64,000 bases of DNA from Limonium bicolor (Eukaryota; Streptophyta; Magnoliopsida; Caryophyllales; Plumbaginaceae), in NCBI GenBank assembly GCA_023374045.1, contig CM041781.1, positions 148,544,982 through 148,608,981 on the forward strand. The letters run 5' to 3'. Positions 57,561 to 64,000 of the stretch are shown here, piece after piece. Position 1 is the stretch's first letter. Each line of letters begins with the position of its first letter. The position numbers and the translations under genes were made by a program. Below the pieces are notes generated by a model. It saw only the letters and a program-made list of their open reading frames with translations. It made no database searches and was not told where the DNA came from.

Positions 57561-60500
57561 CTAGAAGTTCACAGAGAACACCAGCTATTGAAACGGGCGG
57601 ACCCAGAGGAGGCCAAGCGCCGCGGACTAATACCTATACTAGTGGACCGGAGGACAACCATCCTCATCCGGGAGTCGGAAGGGAAAGGAGATAGTTCCAT
57701 GAAGAAATACCCTGTACACAGTGGGAACTTCAGGCGCTGAGGCTAGCGCTCAGCGCAAACCGGTAAGCCTAGAACTTAACCTAATGCATGATGCATGAAT
57801 ATGTGTTTATGTTTATCAGTCGATGAGACTTGTATGTGTTAGTAAGTATCAAAATTTAGAGAGACCTAACGTAGGTAACCTCTCACCTAGTAGGATACTG
57901 CAACATTGTTTTACCTTACCAATGAGACCGAGATCACCTGAGCCTATAAGCGAAGGTCGGGAATATCCGGAGGCATAATGCCAAGTAATTTGACCCGGCA
58001 TGATCCTACTCAAGAAATACTTAAACTATAAATGAACAAATAACTATTATAAATGAATGTAGAACTTGGGGATAAGCCTTGGAGGATTTTATATTCCAGG
58101 ATATGGGGTGGATCAAAACTTAAATTATATATGACGAGTTTGGGTAAGGATTGGGATACAGTTATATCCTTCTCCATAGGAGATGATGCTGAGTTTATAC
58201 GGTGATAAGAAGAGGATGGATAATGCGAACAAAATTATTTTAAAGTCAGGAGACACGTTAATATTTGGTAGAAAATCCAGATTAGTGTACCATAGGATTA
58301 AGAGTATTAAAAGTATTAAACCGAGATTAACCTTGGGATACAGTGTGTGGGATAGTACAGTGAGGAATAGTAAGTTAATTTTTGCTTGGACCGCCGAAGG
58401 GCGTTATCAACTGTCCAAACTTACAGTAACTACAAAGTATGACCTGCCTAATGATGAGTAGATGTCATGAAAAGGAATACATTAATTAATATAAAATACT
58501 TAAGACTACATGAATTGTTAAAAGAATTCACAAAAGAGCAAACACTGAAATTTTATGGGATACCCAGGCACGAGCTTACGCTCAGTGCGATACTAGGAAA
58601 TCTTACAATCCCTTATTAACTTCACGAGAAGATAGTGCGAAACCTTGAAATATGACAATAGAGAAACAAATCTCAAAATATATAACTAAAACATCCAACA
58701 GGGATAAGCATGGGTTTTAAATACCGAGTAAATACCAAGGTTCTCAGCTAGTGTTAATATGGTAACTATGCTGGACTCCTAATTAATAAAGGGGAGAGAA
58801 CAAACTTTGAATCTATAATTTCTGAAGTAGGGAGAACTACTTAATTAGCAATACCAAATGCTACATATGTAAATATAATTTGGAGGTTGTAAACCTAAAA
58901 CGTTGAGTAGTATTGATACATTTCAGAGGGCTAAAGTATCATTAAATATACCTACCCTATTTTGAGGCTCAAGTCCTACAATATCCTTATGGTTCTATAC
59001 GAGCATATGTCTGCTATGACAGCTCAATTTATGAATGCGAATAAAGATCGCAGTAAATCAATAAGGTTAACCCCATGTAATATATTTTTAACATAAACAT
59101 GGTAACAAATAACTCTCCTTGACACTTATAATGAAGGTAGTATAAGTTACATTAAGAGTTTGAATTAATATATACACTAAAAGTGAGTGGAAGTTAAATG
59201 TAAAAGTAGGGAAACATACCCTTGACTTGTAACAAGTATTCCATACGTGAACTTTCCTAACGATATATACAATTTTTAAGAATTTTAGATCCTCTATTTA
59301 TTACACCTAATCGTTCTATTTTTGGAAGCATCGAGTGTGGATTAACCACGTTTCTAAGAGATAGAAACAAACAATACGCTTTGATTGTCCTATTACCAAA
59401 CTGTTGGATTCAATCGGGAAACCCTTAGTTTGAGATGACACTATTAGTAAGAGATACTTAACCTAGGCTGAACACATGGTTCACCTGATTTATGCAGTTT
59501 AGATGAAATAAGGAAAAGCCCAGCTTTAAGGTGGAGGAGATAATACTTTATGGAACTGTAATTGTTGATCGAGTTATGAGACTTTCCCTTGGAGTCAAAC
59601 TGTGACTGTCCTTATTCTATGTAATGATAACTAAAGTTAGGCTATAATCAAGCCTCGGTGAGTTAAATTCTAGATGAGCCTTTTAAAGAGAAAAGAGTAT
59701 TCTAAGGTATCAAAGTCCATATCTGAATTTATCACTTATATGATGGATTAAGAGTTAAAATGATTGATGAATATAGTTATTAGACAATATGAGCCTAGGT
59801 GCTTAATAAGAATTCATCTTTTATGCCAAGAGGAAAAACTGGCTTCCCCGCTTGATGATTTGATCAAAGGAACTTAGTTCCGGGGATTAAGGAATACAGT
59901 AGATTCAAGTATAGGTTATAACAGTTATTGGGATAGTTGTAAACAGTCAAGGAAAATGCACATGTAGTAATCACCACGTCACAAAGTTCGATAAGATAAA
60001 ATCTGGAAAATGATAATTATGTGGTTGTTTGATATTTGACGTGGGAGGTTGAACTTGATCCTGGTCAGATCAAGGGAAAACCAAACACAAAATGGTGTAG
60101 AAGGATAGTTCAACACTGATGCTGACCCCATCAGGGTTGGATGATTCCTGAGACTCCTTACAAGTGGTCACAAATATTTCTGTGATACATAAGTATTTAT
60201 TCTTAAATCTAATATAAAATTTGACTAATAATATATGAGATGTAGAAGGTGTAAATTAAGAGTTAAGTTGTTCAGGTTACCCTGAGAAGAATCAAATAGC
60301 TAAAACAACTCCGTATGTCGGAAGAACAGTCAATTGTGAGGGAAATACCAACTATTATTATTCCATGAACATGTTAATAAATTAAAAAAAATGAGATCAA
60401 GAGAATTACCTATAATAAGAGTATTCTCAAACTAGCTTCTAAGATATGGCCATATTGCCATCTGAAGAAAAAAAATCGACTTTAAGTCTTTCTTTATGAA

Positions 60501-61065
60501 TTCAAACCAATATATACATTAAATGGAATCTACATATAAACATGGTAGAATATAAAGAGTAGAAACAATACTAATACTCACATGAGTTGATTCACACCGC
60601 AAGAACATGTCTAATTAAGAGGAAACTGTATCGTGTTAGAAACCTTAGCAGGAACCCTACTGTGGTATACCTGATGAATAGACGATAATGATCGGGTATG
60701 TACTACCAACAACTGGTAAATCAATAATATCAAGGAATCTTTCTATAATATATAACATGCACGGCTCAACCGTAGCCCATACCTTACATTTAAATGAAAG
60801 CCGTTTGTGGCAACAGTAAACTCAAATACCAGAATCACAAGATGATGACCTGATGATCAAAGGAAGAGATTTTAAATATGCCAATATTAACATAAGACCC
60901 GAGCGCCAACGATTACAACTACAAGAGGCGATTAATGGAAGTGTGTTATACACGATAATTTAAATAAGCCAAAAGATAATATTGGCAACGTACAGCATGG
61001 TAGATTACTTCACCCATACATACAAAATTCAAATATAAAGCATACTAATACACTATGAACATATC
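57561..61065 (+). mobile_element. Element D internal region without recognisable pol
   Basis: This 3.5 kb is where protease, RT, RNase H and most of integrase should be. I see AT-rich sequence with stops in all frames and none of their motifs. A block shared with the 3' non-coding part of A and B lies at 60040-60165 (GTTCAACACTGATGCTGA, GGTTGGATGA, GTGGTCACAAATA). A 92-codon ORF at 58183-58461 has no recognisable domain. Confidence 0.6.
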
Positions 61066-61563
61066 AGGGAATACATAGATTTTGAGGACTATACCTCGTA
61101 GGACAGAAGTCATATGTTAATGTCCGTAGGAGAGACCTCGAGTTCGCAATAGGCGATCGAGTCTTCCTTAGAGTTTCACCTATAAAGGGAGTTTTCTGAT
61201 TTGGACAGAAGGTCAAGCCTAGCCTGACGTTGTAGGACCGTACCTTATACGGAGCGAGTGGGCCCATTAGCCTACAGATTAGATTTACCTGTTAAGCTTG
61301 GGAGAGTGCGCAATGTGTTTCACATTTCACAGATAAAGCAGTATGTGCCTCACCCATCACATATCTTAGAGCCTGAGACACTCGAGCTAGATCTACACTT
61401 AGATATGAGGAGACCCCAGTTCGCATTTTAGACGCCAAGACTAGGGAGACCAAGAACAAGACCTTTAGAATGGTCAAGGTTCTTTGGTCAAACCACGACA
61501 TTGAGGAGGCGACATGGGAGTTAGAAGACTCCATGCGAGACAAGTATCCAGTACTTTTATCTT
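61066..61563 (+). pseudogene. Integrase C-terminus and chromodomain of element D
   Basis: Fragments in shifting frames: RRRDLEFAIGDRVFLRVSP, then VFHISQIKQYVPHPSHILEP, then, after a frame change near 61400, VRILDAKTRETKNK, MVKVLWSNHDIEEATWELED and MRDKYPVLLS with a TAG at 61561-61563. The wording VKVLWxNHDxEEATWE is the chromodomain-like end of plant chromovirus integrases, thought to target insertion to particular chromatin. This places D in the chromoviruses, most like the Tekay/Del group. Several stops make it non-functional. Confidence 0.85.
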
Positions 61564-61603
61564 AGTTTTGTGTATACTTGTAGGGGGGTACGTGGGCGTA
61601 ACC

Positions 61604-61618
61604 TTTTTAAGGGGGTAG
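61604..61618 (+). other. Second, internal polypurine-like tract, element D
   Basis: GGGCGTAACCTTTTTAAGGGG, then GTAGAGC, about 0.63 kb before the 3' tract and 40 bp after the integrase stop. Confidence 0.55.
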
Positions 61619-62233
61619 AGCACCACATGCGACTTGCATATCTGCAGTCTATACTGGTTTGTAATTGGTTGTTTGTGTCTTTTTGTAATTGGGTTGTTGG
61701 GTTGATTGTTGCGCATGTGGGCAATTGGGTTGGATGGGTTATGGTGCTTGATATGTCTGTGTGAACAATGGTTGATTATTGGTGATATGTCCTATGAGAC
61801 ACTTGTATGGTTATTGTTGTGTCCTAGGTGACACTTGAATAAGTTTGGTTGTGTTCTATGTAACACCTGGATGTTTATGGAAGCACTTAATTACCTTACA
61901 GTATGTTCATTCTATAATCACACAAGAGATTCACTGCCAAGGTTTACGCCTCTGCACTCTGTAGGACTGAGGATTTGGTATGCACTTGTGCAGTGATGAC
62001 CTAGTGGGATAGCTAGGAAGTTAAGACACTTGTTGCTTTACAATATTTATCAAGTACTTATGCTATAATTACATTGGTTATCATGAGTAAGGTTATGTGT
62101 ATTACGAACTATATACACTCAGTTTACCGATGAAATGTAGAGGTGTCAATATAGTATCGGCACCTGGAATGATAGGTATACAAGAAATAGATAAGAGGAA
62201 CTTGATTCCATAGGATGAACAAGTATAAGTTAT
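61619..62233 (+). mobile_element. Element D 3' non-coding region
   Basis: No gene recognised. A block shared with A (8025-8110) and B (47475-47570) lies at 61915-62035 (TTTACGCCTCTGCACTCTGT, GATTTGGTATGCACTTGTGC, GTGGGATAGCTAGGAA). Confidence 0.65.
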
Positions 62234-62268
62234 GACTTCGGAACGAAGTCCTTTTAAGGGGGGTAGAC
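62234..62268 (+). other. PPT and upstream hairpin, element D
   Basis: GACTTCG-GAA-CGAAGTC (62234-62250) is a perfect 7-bp stem, followed by CTTTTAAGGGGGGTAGAC and the LTR start. Compared with AACTTCG/CGAAGTT, the outermost A:T is G:C on both sides. Confidence 0.78.
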
Positions 62269-64000
62269 TGAAATACCCCTAACATTTAAATAATTAAATA
62301 TAAGTAAATAAATAAATATTTGTGGAATTATAAATATATTTGGGGGATTATTAAACCCTAAGAAAGCATATAAACACTTGGGCGTTAGAAACACACCTAA
62401 ACTCCTTAAGGTCAAAACGTGCGTTAAAGCCCGACCTTAAGTTAAACAAGTTATATAAGCCATAAAATTCATATGAAGTTAATCAAGGATCATTATATGA
62501 CCCTTAGAACACAGGACTTCATCTAAAACTGAGTGAAAATACAATATGCTCGGGAATTCCCTTAAAGGCCCTTAAGGCCCGAAAGTCCCGAAAATACATT
62601 ATAGGATGAAGTAAAGCTATAAACTTCATTCCAAATGCACCACAACACCTTATTAAATATATAAGATGAAGTTCTCAAGCTAAATTCTCAGTTAAACGCA
62701 AAGTGCTAAGAGATGCCTCATGGGGGTCCCATAAACCCTCGGGAATGCCCAGGAGGAGTGCCGAGGTGGCACGAACTCCTATAAAACTCATTCTTAGAGT
62801 TCCTAACATCATTATTAATCATTCTCAAGATAATTCATGAGCTACTTCCTCAAAAATAAACAAAGTACTCGGACGAATTTCTTAACGCTCCTTTTTGCCC
62901 GGTTAGCCCGGGAGTTGTGTTTAGAGTTGATATAACCCCATATAACTCAATGTAACACCTTAACATATTATTATTGACTATAAAAAATGTCAATAAACAC
63001 TTGGAAATCATAGCGACTAATTATTTTTCAGAAAATCCTTAAAGCACAAAAACGCACCTTCGGGTGTCACAAAAATTCGTTTTACGCAATTGCCTTGAAG
63101 TTTTTGAGAAGCCACGAGTTGATAATCTTAAAAGGGGACAAATTTACCATCTAAAAAATTGATGGCAGTACTGAATTCATAGTACAAGTGGGGGCGATTT
63201 TACCATCAAAAAGGTACCTAAAATCAGCATTTTTACCTTAAAACTTTCATCTTTTTCCATCATATAAATGTACCAAATAAATGCTGGAACCTATTACACA
63301 TATTAGTATGATCTTAGTACAATATAGTGTAACAAAAATCAAATGAAAAATCAATCCCATTTAGTCTCTAATCCATGCGCCATTTAGGGTGATTTAAACA
63401 AGATTTTTGCCTTTAAATTGTCTAGTAGACATGATGACTTACCTAGCATGTTCTATATGATAATGTAGCAAATTAAATCAGTTAATGGAGCCTTCATCCA
63501 CCGTAGGACCTGCTAGAAAACAAAGGAGATTAGTATAAGAAAAGCAATGAAATAAAATACAACAAAAACAAGATTTACTTTACCACTTGTGTACTAGCTA
63601 GACTATGATAATTGAGTAGCCTTGCTGTAACATGTGAATACCGATTATTTTCAAGGGAAAGGAGCTCTGGTTGCCTAATATTAAATCAAAGAAAGACATA
63701 AACCTAACTATACCACTAATTGCCTATAAACTACAAGTAATTAAGGCTGCTCACATGCTCCATTGCCGCACACCTACAAGAAGAAGAAGACAATATTAGC
63801 ATGATTGATCAAGCATGGAAAATGCTAAAGAAATGCATTACCTAATTACCTAGCAACATAGCATGATCTTATGTCTCAAAAGACAAAGAAAATCGGTGGC
63901 CTATGTGCTCAAATCATTACCGAAATTACAAGGGAAAAACAAGGCAATAAAAATGGTGAGTAACTTAGAAAATTCAAGGAGACATACACCTAACTTAACT
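62269..64000 (+). repeat. Element D 3' LTR, incomplete
   Basis: The first 1732 bp of the 3' LTR match 39561-41163 and then 52415 onward, with small indels. This copy shows the undisturbed target of element B. The window ends inside it. Confidence 0.88.

Larger units (their letters stand above)
39561..64000 (+). mobile_element. Element D: chromovirus-type retrotransposon, 3' LTR incomplete
   Basis: 5' LTR 39561-56430 (about 5.6 kb once element B is removed), internal region 56431-62268, 3' LTR 62269 to beyond the window end. The two LTR copies are closely similar over the compared ~1.7 kb, and the uninterrupted target of element B is seen at 63869-63873. The element keeps a primer site, a broken gag and a broken integrase end with chromodomain. 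Protease, RT and RNase H are not seen. It is inserted in LTR C after CGAGAG. Confidence 0.85.

Noticed and set aside
58183..58461. 92-codon ORF in element D
   Set aside because: No resemblance to pol or any family I recognise; a chance frame in AT-rich sequence is more likely.

Overview
This is nuclear DNA from a flowering plant, probably a dicot. Two things show this: Ty3/gypsy LTR retrotransposons of plant type (Athila-like pol, a chromovirus chromodomain, initiator-tRNA-Met primer sites) and an intron-containing gene for a plant mitochondrial TatB-like protein. Roughly 90% of the window is retrotransposon sequence, much of it nested. No bacterial-type genes, operons or CRISPR arrays are present.

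Layout. 1-1419 is the 3' end and part of the LTR of a chromovirus-like element (E, + strand). 1420-24611 is an array of family A (minus strand): three ~4.5 kb LTRs separated by two ~4.8 kb internal regions with no recognisable gag or pol, i.e. a large non-autonomous (LARD-like) element. Its two outer flanks do not match. 24612-27325 is the decayed 3' half of an Athila-like pol (RNase H, integrase), followed by an Athila LTR (27326 to about 29150) that carries two kinds of tandem hairpin array. 29150-30056 is a truncated family-A-like LTR. 30166-30583 is a hAT-like MITE holding a tRNA-derived SINE head. 30931-31418 is a 190-210 bp tandem repeat. 31875-33492 is the only host gene recognised (mitochondrial TatB-like, six exons, apparent 1-nt frame breaks). 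33914-34881 is a second MITE.

From 35527 to the end lies a three-level nest. An LTR of element C (35527-39560) is interrupted by element D, a chromovirus with an LTR of about 5.6 kb and an internal region at 56431-62268; its 3' LTR runs off the window. The 5' LTR of D is interrupted by element B (41164-52409), itself a deleted LARD-like element on the minus strand. Insertion order is therefore C, then D, then B.

How the parts relate. A, B, C and D have LTRs opening TGAAATACCCC or a close variant, and A, B and D end GGGGTGTTACA or a close variant. Where the ends are present they share tRNA-Met primer sites folded into a hairpin, a hairpin just before the polypurine tract, and a second internal polypurine-like tract. 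D keeps gag and a chromodomain, so D-like relatives could supply proteins to A and B; this is inference. The most unusual pattern is a cassette of tandem hairpins (core GGTCCGGG...CCCGGACC) found in LTRs of A, B, C and also the unrelated Athila element, with paired changes that preserve the stems. Near-identical copies differ often by single-base indels, so assembly noise may explain some frameshifts. Boundaries, pairings and homologies were read by eye; no alignment or database search was run.
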